A stretch of 64,000 nt of DNA from SZUA-430 sp044220975 (GTDB lineage: Bacteria > Pseudomonadota > Alphaproteobacteria > Micropepsales > Micropepsaceae), in NCBI GenBank assembly GCA_044220975.1, contig JBGAPZ010000016.1:5706-69705 (forward strand), read 5' to 3'. Under the pieces are notes generated by a model, which searched no databases, had not been told where the DNA came from, and was given only the letters and a program-made list of their open reading frames with translations. The number at the start of each line of letters is the position of its first letter. Position 1 is the stretch's first letter. Shown piece by piece: positions 39,439-47,791 of this stretch. A program made the position numbers and the translations under genes.

Positions 39439-40658
39439 CCCGCAGGTTCGACGTGTCGCGCGTGCGCGAAGATTTCCCGATCCTGCAGACGCAGGTGAAC
39501 GGGAAGCCGCTCGTCTATTTGGACAATGCGGCGTCGGCGCAGAAGCCGACGGCGGTGATCGCTGCGATGACGGAGCTGATGCAGACGTCTTACGCCAACG
39601 TGCATCGTGGGCTGCATGCGCTTTCGACGGCGGCGACGGAGGGTTATGAGAACGCACGCGAGAAGGTGCGGGCGTTCATCAACGCGCCGTCGGCCGATCA
39701 AGTGATCTTCACGAGTGGCGGAACGGATTCGATCAATCTTGTGGCGAACGCGCTTGGCCAAGCGATTGCGGCGGACGACGAGATCGTGCTTTCGCAAATG
39801 GAGCACCATTCGAACATCGTCCCGTGGCATTTCTTGCGGGAGCGCAAGGGGGCGGTGATCAAGTGGGTGCCGATCCGGGACGATGGTTCTTTCGAATTGG
39901 CCGCGTTCGAGGCGCAGCTGTCGCAGCGTACGAAGCTGGTTGCCGTGACGCACATGTCGAACGTGCTGGGCACGGTGACGCCCGCGAAGGAGATCGTGCG
40001 CATTGCACATGCTCGCGGGATTCCGGTGTTGTTCGACGGGTGCCAGGCGTCGGTGCACCAGACGATCGATGTGCAGGATTTGGATTGCGATTTCTATGTC
40101 TTGACCGGGCACAAGCTCTATGGGCCGACCGGTATCGGCGTTCTCTATATGAAGTCGGCGTGGGCCGAACGGCTGCCGCCGTTCAAGGGCGGCGGCGAAA
40201 TGATCGACGAGGTACATTTCGACCGCGTGACTTACGGACGTTCGCCGCAGCGGTTTGAGGCGGGGACGCCGCCGATTGTTGAGGCTGTAGGGTTGGGTGC
40301 GGCTATCGATTATGTCCAATCGTTTTCGCGCGCAGACTTGGTTGCGCAAGAGCATGACTTGCTCACTTACGCGACAGCGCGGTTTAAGGATCTGAATTGG
40401 ATTCGCATTCAAGGTCAGGCGCCGGGGAAGGGGTCGATCATTTCGTTCACGATGGACGGTGCACACGCGCATGACGTGGCGACGCTGGTCGACCGGCAGG
40501 GCGTTGCCGTTCGCGCGGGGCATCACTGCGCACAGCCTTTGATGGAGCGCCTCGGCGTGACCGCGACAGCACGGGCCTCGTTCGCGTTCTACAATACGCG
40601 CGCCGAGGTCGACGTGCTGATCGAGGCGTTGCACAAAGCACGGGCGATTTTCGCATGA
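39435..40658 (+). CDS. sufS: Cysteine desulfurase SufS (class II)
   Basis: 407 residues. PLP Lys227 is in LTGHKLYGPTG, and catalytic Cys365 is in the rigid-loop motif RAGHHCAQPLM typical of SufS. Other motifs are YLDNAASAQKP, ANVHRGLHALS and FTSGGTDSIN. No sufE is present in the operon; the acceptor may be SufU/SufE encoded elsewhere or SufB directly. Confidence 0.96.
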   Translation: MTRRFDVSRVREDFPILQTQVNGKPLVYLDNAASAQKPTAVIAAMTELMQTSYANVHRGLHALSTAATEGYENAREKVRAFINAPSADQVIFTSGGTDSINLVANALGQAIAADDEIVLSQMEHHSNIVPWHFLRERKGAVIKWVPIRDDGSFELAAFEAQLSQRTKLVAVTHMSNVLGTVTPAKEIVRIAHARGIPVLFDGCQASVHQTIDVQDLDCDFYVLTGHKLYGPTGIGVLYMKSAWAERLPPFKGGGEMIDEVHFDRVTYGRSPQRFEAGTPPIVEAVGLGAAIDYVQSFSRADLVAQEHDLLTYATARFKDLNWIRIQGQAPGKGSIISFTMDGAHAHDVATLVDRQGVAVRAGHHCAQPLMERLGVTATARASFAFYNTRAEVDVLIEALHKARAIFA

Positions 40659-41011
40659 GTACGCAAATCCCATTGCCGCTTGAGAGCGCGCTCAAGCCCG
40701 AGGAGTTGGAGGAGCTGACGAAGGCGATGATCCGCGAGCTTAAGACCGTGTTCGACCCCGAAATTCCGGTCGACATCTATGAGCTGGGGCTCATCTACAA
40801 GATCGACGTTTCGGACAAGAAGGACGTGACGATCGACATGACGCTGACGGCGCCTGCCTGCCCAGTTGCGGGCGAAATGCCGGGCTGGGTCAAGGACGCG
40901 GTGGCGAAGGTGCCGGGCGTGGGGGAAGTCACGGTGAACATGGTTTTCGACCCGCCTTGGACGCCCGAACGAATGTCGGAAGAGGCGAAGCTTGAACTCA
41001 ACATGTTCTAG
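40655..41011 (+). CDS. sufT: SUF-associated MIP18/DUF59 protein SufT
   Basis: 118 residues with the DUF59 fold: FDPEIPVDIYELGLIYKIDV, TLTAPACPVAGEMPGWV (conserved Cys) and VNMVFDPPWTPERMSEEAKLELNMF. SufT proteins act in Fe-S maturation, apparently in delivery to particular targets. The start overlaps the sufS stop by 4 nt. Confidence 0.93.
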   Translation: MSTQIPLPLESALKPEELEELTKAMIRELKTVFDPEIPVDIYELGLIYKIDVSDKKDVTIDMTLTAPACPVAGEMPGWVKDAVAKVPGVGEVTVNMVFDPPWTPERMSEEAKLELNMF

Positions 41012-41026
41012 GCCCAAATTCATCTC

Positions 41027-41404
41027 ATGAGCGAAACCCCAAGAGTGCGCCGCGAACGGCCGAAAGCGTTGCGCTTGACGGACGCCGCGGCCGAGCAGGT
41101 GAAGGCCGCGATGGCGAAGGCGGATAAGCCGTTCGTCGGCTTGCGCGTAGGCCTCAAGAACGCAGGCTGTGCCGGCATGTCCTACACGATGGATTACGCG
41201 GAGAAACAGAACCCGCTCGACGAAGTGGTCGAGGACAAGGGCGTGCGTATTCTGATCGACCCGAAGGCCATTTTGTTTCTAATCGGCACGGAGATGGACT
41301 TTGTGCGCGACAAGCTCCAAGCGCGTTTCGTGTTCAATAATCCGAACCAGACGAGCGCGTGCGGTTGCGGCGAGTCCGTCGCGCTGAAGGCCGCGGTGCA
41401 GTAG
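41027..41404 (+). CDS. sufA: A-type Fe-S carrier (SufA/ErpA-like)
   Basis: 125 residues. The three conserved cysteines are C48 (NAGCAGMSY) and C112/C114 (SACGCGES). It receives clusters from SufBCD and passes them to apo-enzymes. It is the last core gene of the suf operon, 15 nt after sufT. Confidence 0.94.
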   Translation: MSETPRVRRERPKALRLTDAAAEQVKAAMAKADKPFVGLRVGLKNAGCAGMSYTMDYAEKQNPLDEVVEDKGVRILIDPKAILFLIGTEMDFVRDKLQARFVFNNPNQTSACGCGESVALKAAVQ

Positions 41405-41812
41405 GTGGCCGTCAGCGCCGCTTTTCGCGAACACGTCACGGATTTGTTTGCTACGTTCGGCGAGGTCAAGATCAAGCTGATGTTCGGCGGCGCCGGCGTC
41501 TACTACAAGGACCAGATGTTCGCCCTCCTTGCCGGGGAGCGCATCTATCTCAAAGTCAACGAAGAGACACGGGCGGCGTTCGAGGCTGAGCGATGCAAAC
41601 CGTTCGTGTTCGAAAGCAAAGACGGCGAGACGATCATGACGAGCTATGTCGAGGTGCCGGCGCGGCTGCTCGACGATTCGGATGAACTCGCCCGGTGGGC
41701 GCAGCGCGCGTACGAGGCTGCGATCAAGGGGCGGGGCAAGAAAAGGCCGGCGCGGACGACTGTGCCGCGTGAGTTGCCGCTGGTGACCCCGCGGAAGGCC
41801 CGGAAGCCGTAG
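41405..41812 (+). CDS. TfoX N-terminal domain-containing protein
   Basis: 135 residues from a GTG directly after the sufA stop. The TfoX_N core reads LFATFGEVKIKLMFGGAGVYYKDQMFALLAGERIYLKV...GETIMTSYVEVPARLLDDSDELARWAQRAYEAA, followed by a basic tail (GRGKKRPARTTVPRELP). Stand-alone TfoX_N proteins are widespread and of unclear function; no link to Fe-S assembly is established beyond its position. Confidence 0.88.
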   Translation: MAVSAAFREHVTDLFATFGEVKIKLMFGGAGVYYKDQMFALLAGERIYLKVNEETRAAFEAERCKPFVFESKDGETIMTSYVEVPARLLDDSDELARWAQRAYEAAIKGRGKKRPARTTVPRELPLVTPRKARKP

Positions 41813-41868
41813 GGCCGATCAACAGGGTCGTGAACGGTGTGAGCCAAATGGTGCCTAGGCGTAGTCGG

Positions 41869-41894
41869 CGGCGCGCCTTATAAGTCCCGCGCCG
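41869..41894 (+). promoter_or_regulatory. GC-rich inverted repeat around TATAAG, before the copper cluster
   Basis: Arms CGGCGCG (41869-41875) and CGCGCCG (41888-41894) flank a 12-nt centre containing TATAAG (41879-41884), a plausible -10 box ~40 nt before the PCu(A)C start. No good -35 was found. The layout resembles the palindrome at the prfB promoter. Confidence 0.35.
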
Positions 41895-41924
41895 AGTAGG
41901 TCGGTTTGTGCGTTGGAGATCGAG

Positions 41925-42395
41925 ATGCGGTCGTTGGTAGGTTTGGTAGTTTTGAGTATGGGCTTTCTTTTGGCCCCCGCTGCTTCTGCGCACGAGTACA
42001 CCGAAGGCACGGTCAAAATCGAACACCCGCGGGCTGCGCCATCGCCGGCCGGAGCCAAAACCGGCGCGGTCTACATGCAGATCGTCAACACGGGCAAAGA
42101 GCCACTTGAGATCAAGGCCATGTCCACGCCGATCGCGGAGAAGGTTGAGGTCCACTCGATGACGATGACGGACGGCATCATGCGGATGCGCCCGATCGCG
42201 TTGCCCATCACGATTGCGCCCGGCGAATCGTTGAAGCTGTCGGTCGATCGCCACGTCATGCTGATCGGGTTGAAGCAGCCGCTCGTCGAGGAGGAGATGG
42301 TCCCCTTCACAATCGACTTCGCGAACGGCAAGTCCATGAACGTCGACCTCTACGTAGAAGCGGAAGAGGGCGACGAGGACCACGAAGGGCATTAG
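41925..42395 (+). CDS. Periplasmic copper chaperone PCu(A)C
   Basis: About 156 residues from ATG 41925. The signal peptide is MRSLVGLVVLSMGFLLAPAASA. The copper-binding pattern is visible: AVYMQIVNTG, then KVEVHSMTMTDGIMRMRP with His and Met ligands, and HVMLIGLKQPL. The tail is acidic and His-ending (EEGDEDHEGH), which may add metal affinity. PCu(A)C delivers Cu(I) to cytochrome oxidase CuA sites. It heads a copper cluster with an outer-membrane-like protein and CopC. Confidence 0.92.
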   Translation: MRSLVGLVVLSMGFLLAPAASAHEYTEGTVKIEHPRAAPSPAGAKTGAVYMQIVNTGKEPLEIKAMSTPIAEKVEVHSMTMTDGIMRMRPIALPITIAPGESLKLSVDRHVMLIGLKQPLVEEEMVPFTIDFANGKSMNVDLYVEAEEGDEDHEGH

Positions 42396-42425
42396 TTAAC
42401 CGTCCGGAAACCAGTTTCAGCTAGG

Positions 42426-42451
42426 CAGACCTTGTCGTCTTACGAGGTCTG
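42426..42451 (+). promoter_or_regulatory. Leader hairpin masking the ribosome-binding site of the next gene
   Basis: CAGACCTTGT (42426-42435) pairs with ACGAGGTCTG (42442-42451) over a 6-nt loop, 10 bp including one G-T pair. The GAGG ribosome site (42444-42447) lies in the 3' arm, 8 nt before ATG 42456. It could be a translational switch or a double-stranded operator; no T-tract follows. Confidence 0.5.
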
Positions 42452-42455
42452 TCCG

Positions 42456-43316
42456 ATGCGCGTTGCGTTCGCCGCTGCCGCCCTGGTTTTCGCATCCGCG
42501 CCAGCCTTCGCGCATGGATATGCCGGTCAGCGCTTTTTTCCCGCAACGATCCTGCTCGAAGATCCGTTCGTTGCCGATGAGTTGGGCTTGCCCACTTACA
42601 CTCACATGAAGGGCGGCGAAGAGCCGGGCGTGCGCGAAGACGAACTCGAATTCGAGTTTGCCAAACGCATCACCTCGAAATTTGCCCTTGCGATCGAAGG
42701 CGCGTGGATCCACGAAAACGACGCAGGCGAGAGCGTCGACGGGTTCGAGAACATTGCCGTCGGTGCGAAGTATCAGTTGCTGGTCGACGAAGACGCGGAG
42801 ACGGTGCTGGCGGCAGCCCTCGACGTCGAACTCGGCGGCACGGGCTCAAGCCATCTCGATGTGGAAGACTCCAACACGTACGAACCGACGTTGCTGTTCG
42901 GCAAAGGTTTCGGCGACGCTTCGAATGCTACGTATCTGCGTCCGCTCGCCGTTACCGGCGTCCTTGGTGTGGCAATCCCGGAGCACGGGGACAGCGCTTT
43001 GGTTTACGGTGCCACGCTGCAATACAGCCTGCCGTACCTCCATGCCCATGTGAAGGATGTGGGTCTCGGGGATTTCATGAATAACCTGACGCCGATCGTC
43101 GAAATGAAGTTCGAAACCCCGCTGGATGGTGATGAACGCACGACGGGCACGGTCAATCCGGGCTTGCTCTACAGCGGCCAAAGCGTTCAGATCGGTTTCG
43201 AAGCTGTGATCCCGATCAACAGGGAGAGCGGCGACACGGTGGGTTTCACGGCGCAGCTGCACTTCTATCTCGATGACATTTTCCCGGAAACGATCGGCAA
43301 GCCTCTTTTCGATTAG
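42456..43316 (+). CDS. Predicted outer-membrane beta-barrel protein of the copper cluster
   Basis: About 286 residues from ATG 42456. Signal peptide MRVAFAAAALVFASAPAFAHG is followed by alternating, amphipathic beta-strand-like segments (KFALAIEGAWI, NIAVGAKYQLL, VLAAALDVEL, SALVYGATLQYSL, VGFTAQLHFYL), consistent with a small barrel. No family symbol is recognised. Similar proteins occur beside CopC and PCu(A)C genes. Its 3' end overlaps copC by 44 nt. Confidence 0.7.
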   Translation: MRVAFAAAALVFASAPAFAHGYAGQRFFPATILLEDPFVADELGLPTYTHMKGGEEPGVREDELEFEFAKRITSKFALAIEGAWIHENDAGESVDGFENIAVGAKYQLLVDEDAETVLAAALDVELGGTGSSHLDVEDSNTYEPTLLFGKGFGDASNATYLRPLAVTGVLGVAIPEHGDSALVYGATLQYSLPYLHAHVKDVGLGDFMNNLTPIVEMKFETPLDGDERTTGTVNPGLLYSGQSVQIGFEAVIPINRESGDTVGFTAQLHFYLDDIFPETIGKPLFD

Positions 43317-43659
43317 TGCGATTGCCGCGCTAGCGCTGTTTGCGGCGACGCCTGCGTTCGCACATGCTGCTTTACGCAATGCTGTACCGGCTGCTGGCGC
43401 GGTGGTGGATCAGCCTCCGACGAAGCTCTCGCTCGAATTCAGTTGCGCGATCGATTTGACGAATGTCGAACTCAGCGTGGTCGGCCCGGCCGGCCAAGAG
43501 GTCGCGCTATCGCCGCCGGAGGGTGAAGCGAAATCCGGCAACACGATCGAGCGTACGGCCGCAGCGGCACTCGCCCCCGGCCGCTACAAGGTCGCCTGGC
43601 GGGTGCTTTCCGTCGACGGACACCACACCCGCGGGGCCTATACGTTCGACGTCAAATAG
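43273..43659 (+). CDS. copC: CopC/YobA-family periplasmic copper-binding protein
   Basis: 128 residues. Signal peptide through ATPAFAHA places the conserved N-terminal His at the mature start (HAALRNAVPAAGAVVDQPPTKLSLEFS). The C-terminal VLSVDGHHTRGAYTFDV supplies the second histidine region of the Cu(II) site. Single-domain CopC proteins bind copper in the periplasm. The start lies inside the preceding gene. Confidence 0.92.
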   Translation: MTFSRKRSASLFSISAIAALALFAATPAFAHAALRNAVPAAGAVVDQPPTKLSLEFSCAIDLTNVELSVVGPAGQEVALSPPEGEAKSGNTIERTAAAALAPGRYKVAWRVLSVDGHHTRGAYTFDVK

Positions 43660-43738
43660 CGTTGAGCCCAGCGCCTCATTTGCCCTGGCGCGCATTCCAG
43701 ATCATACAAGCTGCCGGACGTTCAGGATGGAGAGGTCG

Positions 43739-44326
43739 ATGGCTTGCGCGCGCCTAGTGACTTTGGCGATTGCCGGGACTGTGATGTTCGCGGCCGCGGC
43801 GTTGGCCGAGGACAAGTGGAAAACCGTCACGTTGGACGGCAATCCCGATTTCACGGTTTCGATACCGGCGGCGGTGGACGACTACAGTGCGGGCAAGAAC
43901 GAGGGCAGCTTGATGTTCTTTTCGGTCACGGCGAGCGGGCACGGCGGCTTGACGTGCATGGCGTGGCGCACTGGATATCCAAAGGAAGCGCCGCAAGACA
44001 AGTTCGCGGCCGGCCTGGCGACAAACATGCGCGACAACTTCTGCCAGGGGAACGGCGGGACCATTAGCGGCGTGGAAATCGGCGGCTCCACATCCTTTAT
44101 GCACTTCGGTTCGCAGGCGGCCGAATGCACCGCGAGCTTCACCGACAGCAAGGAAAAATTGCCCGGCCGGGTCGACAGCCAGATGGTCGTCGCGTCGAAG
44201 GCACACGCCTATTTTCTCACGTGCATGACCGAGGACGAGGACCAGGAAATGGCCGAATTCGAATGGGCTAGGTTCTGGGAAGAGGTCGTACGCCACGTTC
44301 AGAAGAGTTTTCACACACCGAAATAA
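43739..44326 (+). CDS. Secreted protein of unknown function after copC
   Basis: About 195 residues from ATG 43739 (or 43727). Signal peptide MACARLVTLAIAGTVMFAAAALA, then a compact domain with four cysteines (GLTCMAWRTG, DNFCQGNGG, AAECTASF, FLTCMTED), which could form two disulfides. The acidic C-terminal helix is EDEDQEMAEFEWARFWEEVVRHVQKSF. Not recognised. It lies 79 nt after copC and may or may not belong to the copper unit. Confidence 0.65.
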   Translation: MACARLVTLAIAGTVMFAAAALAEDKWKTVTLDGNPDFTVSIPAAVDDYSAGKNEGSLMFFSVTASGHGGLTCMAWRTGYPKEAPQDKFAAGLATNMRDNFCQGNGGTISGVEIGGSTSFMHFGSQAAECTASFTDSKEKLPGRVDSQMVVASKAHAYFLTCMTEDEDQEMAEFEWARFWEEVVRHVQKSFHTPK

Positions 44327-44347
44327 GGCACGGGTGCCTCAAGAAGG

Positions 44348-44752
44348 ATGACCCGATTGACTGCGGCAGCCAAAGCGGGCGTGGCCTATTTCGCAACTGC
44401 GTTTGCCGTTGCTTTCGTATTGGGGGCGTTGCGGGTGCTGGTCGTGGCGCCGCAAGTTGGCGAGCTTGCAGCAGTCTTGATCGAAGTGCCGATCATGCTG
44501 GCGGTGTCGTGGTTCGTGTGTGGTTGGATTTTGCGAAGGAACGATGTGCCGGGTTCGGTCGGTGCGCGGCTTACGATGGGTGCGGTGGCGTTTGCGCTGT
44601 TGATGGCTGCGGAGTTTGCGCTCGGCATTTACGGTTTTGGGAAATCCACCGGTGAGATCGTTGCCTCGTTCGCGTTGTTGCCGGCGCAAGTGGGACTAGC
44701 GGGCCAAGTCGGGTTCGCGCTCATGCCGGTCCTTCGCGCGGTGGCGCGCTAG
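44348..44752 (+). CDS. Four-helix integral membrane protein of unknown function
   Basis: 134 residues, almost entirely hydrophobic, with four predicted helices (~10-30, ~38-58, ~74-94, ~104-130). The basic loop WILRRNDVPGSVGAR between helices two and three is probably cytoplasmic. No family was recognised. It converges on the VIT1-type transporter gene with an 18-nt gap. Confidence 0.65.
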   Translation: MTRLTAAAKAGVAYFATAFAVAFVLGALRVLVVAPQVGELAAVLIEVPIMLAVSWFVCGWILRRNDVPGSVGARLTMGAVAFALLMAAEFALGIYGFGKSTGEIVASFALLPAQVGLAGQVGFALMPVLRAVAR

Positions 44753-44770
44753 GAAGGCCAAGGTCGGGGC

Positions 44771-45472
44771 TTAGACGACCGTGCCAAAGAGCCTGCCGAT
44801 ACCGGCGGTTAGGGCCATAGCGAGAGCGCCCCAAAACGTGACGCGGGCGGTGGCGCGCCAAACGACGGCGCCGCCGGCTTTGGCGCCGATAGCGCCGAGG
44901 AGCGCAAGGAAGCCTAGCGAAGCAACTGAAACCAACGGCACAAGCAGGTTTGCCGGCGAGATGATGACCATCAGCAGCGGCATCGCCGCGCCAAGGGAGA
45001 ATGTTGCGGCCGAGGTCAGCGCCGCCTGGATCGGGCGGGCGGTGGTCATATCCGAAATGCCGAGTTCGTCGCGAGCGTGCGCGGCCAACGCGCCCTTCGC
45101 CATCAGCTGTTCGGCCACCTGTTGGGCCAGGGCCGGTTCGACGCCGCGCGCGACGTAGATCTTCGCGAGTTCGTCTCGTTCAAAGTCTGGGTTGTCGGCG
45201 AGTTCGGCCCGTTCGCGCGCGAGATCGGCTTGTTCGGTGTCGGACTGCGAACTCACCGAGACGTATTCACCCGCTGCCATCGACATCGCACCGGCGACGA
45301 GCCCCGCGACACCGGCGATCAGCACGTCGCTTTGCGTTGCCGCCGCCGCGGCCACCCCTACGATCAGGCTTGCCGTAGATACGATGCCGTCATTCGCACC
45401 CAGCACAGCCGCCCGCAGCCAACCGATTCGGCTGACCAGATGTTGTTCCGTATGGACGCGCAGACGGCTCAT
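44771..45472 (-). CDS. VIT1/CCC1-family Fe2+/Mn2+ transporter
   Basis: About 233 residues from ATG 45472 (MSRLRVHTEQHLVSRIGWLRAAVLGANDGIVSTASLIVGVAAA). The GANDGIVSTASLIVGV helix and MSMAAGEYVSVSSQSDTEQADLARERAEL are family hallmarks; the glutamate-rich cytoplasmic helices bind metal. Five predicted membrane helices. It exports or stores iron/manganese. Confidence 0.93.
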   Translation of the reverse strand: MSRLRVHTEQHLVSRIGWLRAAVLGANDGIVSTASLIVGVAAAAATQSDVLIAGVAGLVAGAMSMAAGEYVSVSSQSDTEQADLARERAELADNPDFERDELAKIYVARGVEPALAQQVAEQLMAKGALAAHARDELGISDMTTARPIQAALTSAATFSLGAAMPLLMVIISPANLLVPLVSVASLGFLALLGAIGAKAGGAVVWRATARVTFWGALAMALTAGIGRLFGTVV

Positions 45473-45563
45473 GAAGGCTGCTCGGGTTGAAGGGGAATGC
45501 GGCAACGGTGACTACGCCCTCGCGTGCGCGATGGCAACGCGGGAGATCAACTGCGAACTCGTG

Positions 45564-47768
45564 TCACCTCCCTGGCCGGTATTCCCGCTCGAGGTGTTTG
45601 CGCAACTCCGCCTCGTCGAGCCAGATCGGCTTCACCTGTTCTTTCAAGAAGATCGGTGATTGGTCGGCGTAGTGAGGTGACGTTGCGTCGAGTGTAGCCG
45701 AGCCGAATTGGTGGATGCCCTCGGCACTCACCTGGCCCCCTTTGTCCCATTCGACGAAGTAATAGAGCGTGTCGCCCTTGCGCGCTTCGAATTTGCCGTC
45801 CGCTTGCGGCACGACATCAGATTCGAAGTCGCGCAGTGCATCGGGGCCACCGCTTGCCGGTGCATCGATTGTGCCGCGCCGGAAGCGGTTCACCTCGCCC
45901 CATTTCGGGTCGAGGCGGTCAAAGTGCTTTGTCAGCGTCGCGATCGCCGTGCGCAACGAGGAGAGCACATCGCCTTCGGGCTTGCCCTGAAACGTCGGCA
46001 CGATCACGGGCAATCCCGTGATGATCGCAAGCGCTGCGGTCCGGTTCTCGGCGTCCGCCGACAGGTCGTAGGTTTTCAGCAAAGCTTGTGCCTTGGCGAG
46101 TTCGGCAGCGTCGGCCTCTTTCGAAAAGTCCATTGTGCCGATCCGCGCAATTAGGCCGGCGAGCTTTGAACGTGTCGAATAGTACTTGTCGTATTTGATG
46201 GCGCGAAATTCTTCGCGCGTGATCGCGGTGTCGGCGCTCAACTGTTCCTGAAGGCGGAAACCGCGGCTTGTCTCGCGCGTATCGACGCCCATCGACGGCG
46301 CAAAGTCTGCGGGCTTTAAATCCTCTTCTGGCGCCGTCGCTGCGAAGGGGGTATTGTTCGCATTGTAAACGAAGCCCGCCCTTGGATTGACGACCTTTGG
46401 AATCGCAGCGAAGGGCTCGTAACTGTTCCACAGCGTGCGTGACGTGTCGCCCGGCAGATACTTTTGCCAATCGTAGGCGGGATCGCGCGTCGGAAACACG
46501 GCGTTGTAAATATAGGCGATGTTGCCGGCGTGGTCGGCGAAAGTGAAATTGAAGCTTGGGATCGCCTGGAGCTCGAGCGCGCGCATAAAGCTGTCGATAC
46601 CGTCCGCCTTGTTCAGTCGATAGTACTCCTCGACCTGGTTGATCTTGTCCATCGTCGCATAGCGAAGCGCATAGGTGCCGTGCGGTCGTTGGATCACCGG
46701 TCCATAGACCGACCACAATACGTCGCGTTTCACGCGGATCGCGACGGGGCCGAGCACGCGCAACGTGATCTCGGCTTGCGATCGTTCAAAGTCGCGCCAC
46801 GCGCCGTCGTATTTGTATTGGTTCGGGTTGTCCGGATTGACGGTCAGCACATAGACATCGGCCAGATCGGGATTATTGACCGTGTTGGCCCATCCCAGAG
46901 CAGGCCCGAACCCGTGGAGAATGAACGGCGTTCCCGGAAAGATGCCGCCGGCCAAGTCCCATCCTTCTTGCGATTTCAGGCGCACCTCGTACCAGGCGAG
47001 CGGCCCTGCATAGGGCTGATGCGAATTGATGAGGAGGCGCGTGACGCCATCGGCTGAGCGTGAAGGCGCTACCGCCATCGCGTTCGAACCGGCGCCTTGA
47101 GGGAAGCTGATGTCGCGTTGGCGTTCGGGTTCGAACAGTTCGCGGATGTTGCGGTCGAGACCGAAGAAGAGCGGCGTGAAGAACACGAATCCTGCCGCGA
47201 TATCATCGGCCGCCACGGCCTTGAACCCCGGCACCACGCGATCCGGATGTTCGGCCGCATAGAGATTGATGCCGTCGGCGTAGGCACCAAGTATGGCATA
47301 GGTCTTTGGAGAGATGCGGCCGTCAGCGATGTTGGCCTTCATCTGGCCGTCAATGCGCGCACGCACGCGCAGCAACTGCACCAGATAGTCCGTGACGGCC
47401 GGATCGCCGGGTGGCGTATCGATCAAAGCGCCAAGGCCGAGCGCACCCGTGAGCGCGTTCAGGAGCCTCGGTGTTTGGTTGTCGACGAGCGACAGCCGCC
47501 CACGGCTTGTCATCAGCGACTGTTGGATCGTTGCGAAGTCATCTTCGGAATGCGCGTAGGCCAGGCCGAAGGCTACATCCTCATCGCGCTTCCCGTAGAC
47601 GTGCGGCACGCCGAACGTATCCCGCAAGACCCGCACGTCATAGTTCGTGCCGTTCTTGAGGTATGGCGTTCCGTCGAACGATGAAACGATCGTCGGGCGG
47701 AGAAATTCGACGAAGGCCACAGCCAGCACCGCCAACAGCCCACCACCCCAAATCAACGCCCGCCGCAT
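45564..47768 (-). CDS. Penicillin acylase family Ntn-hydrolase
   Basis: 734 residues. N-terminal membrane/signal helix, alpha chain with TFGVPHVYGKRDEDVAFGLAYAHSEDDFATIQ, then the autocatalytic site: nucleophile Ser228 in PQGAGSNAMAVAPSR, the start of the beta chain. GTPFILHGFGPALGWANTVNNPDLADVYVL follows. This family cleaves amide bonds of beta-lactams, acyl-homoserine lactones and other N-acyl compounds; the substrate cannot be told from sequence. Confidence 0.92.
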   Translation of the reverse strand: MRRALIWGGGLLAVLAVAFVEFLRPTIVSSFDGTPYLKNGTNYDVRVLRDTFGVPHVYGKRDEDVAFGLAYAHSEDDFATIQQSLMTSRGRLSLVDNQTPRLLNALTGALGLGALIDTPPGDPAVTDYLVQLLRVRARIDGQMKANIADGRISPKTYAILGAYADGINLYAAEHPDRVVPGFKAVAADDIAAGFVFFTPLFFGLDRNIRELFEPERQRDISFPQGAGSNAMAVAPSRSADGVTRLLINSHQPYAGPLAWYEVRLKSQEGWDLAGGIFPGTPFILHGFGPALGWANTVNNPDLADVYVLTVNPDNPNQYKYDGAWRDFERSQAEITLRVLGPVAIRVKRDVLWSVYGPVIQRPHGTYALRYATMDKINQVEEYYRLNKADGIDSFMRALELQAIPSFNFTFADHAGNIAYIYNAVFPTRDPAYDWQKYLPGDTSRTLWNSYEPFAAIPKVVNPRAGFVYNANNTPFAATAPEEDLKPADFAPSMGVDTRETSRGFRLQEQLSADTAITREEFRAIKYDKYYSTRSKLAGLIARIGTMDFSKEADAAELAKAQALLKTYDLSADAENRTAALAIITGLPVIVPTFQGKPEGDVLSSLRTAIATLTKHFDRLDPKWGEVNRFRRGTIDAPASGGPDALRDFESDVVPQADGKFEARKGDTLYYFVEWDKGGQVSAEGIHQFGSATLDATSPHYADQSPIFLKEQVKPIWLDEAELRKHLEREYRPGR

Positions 47769-47791
47769 TCGCCCTCCGCCTCTACGCGACC

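Noticed and set aside
38122..40673. Long minus-strand frames opposite sufD and sufS (428 and 464 codons)
   Set aside because: Antisense to well-conserved suf genes; Arg/His-rich translations typical of shadows.
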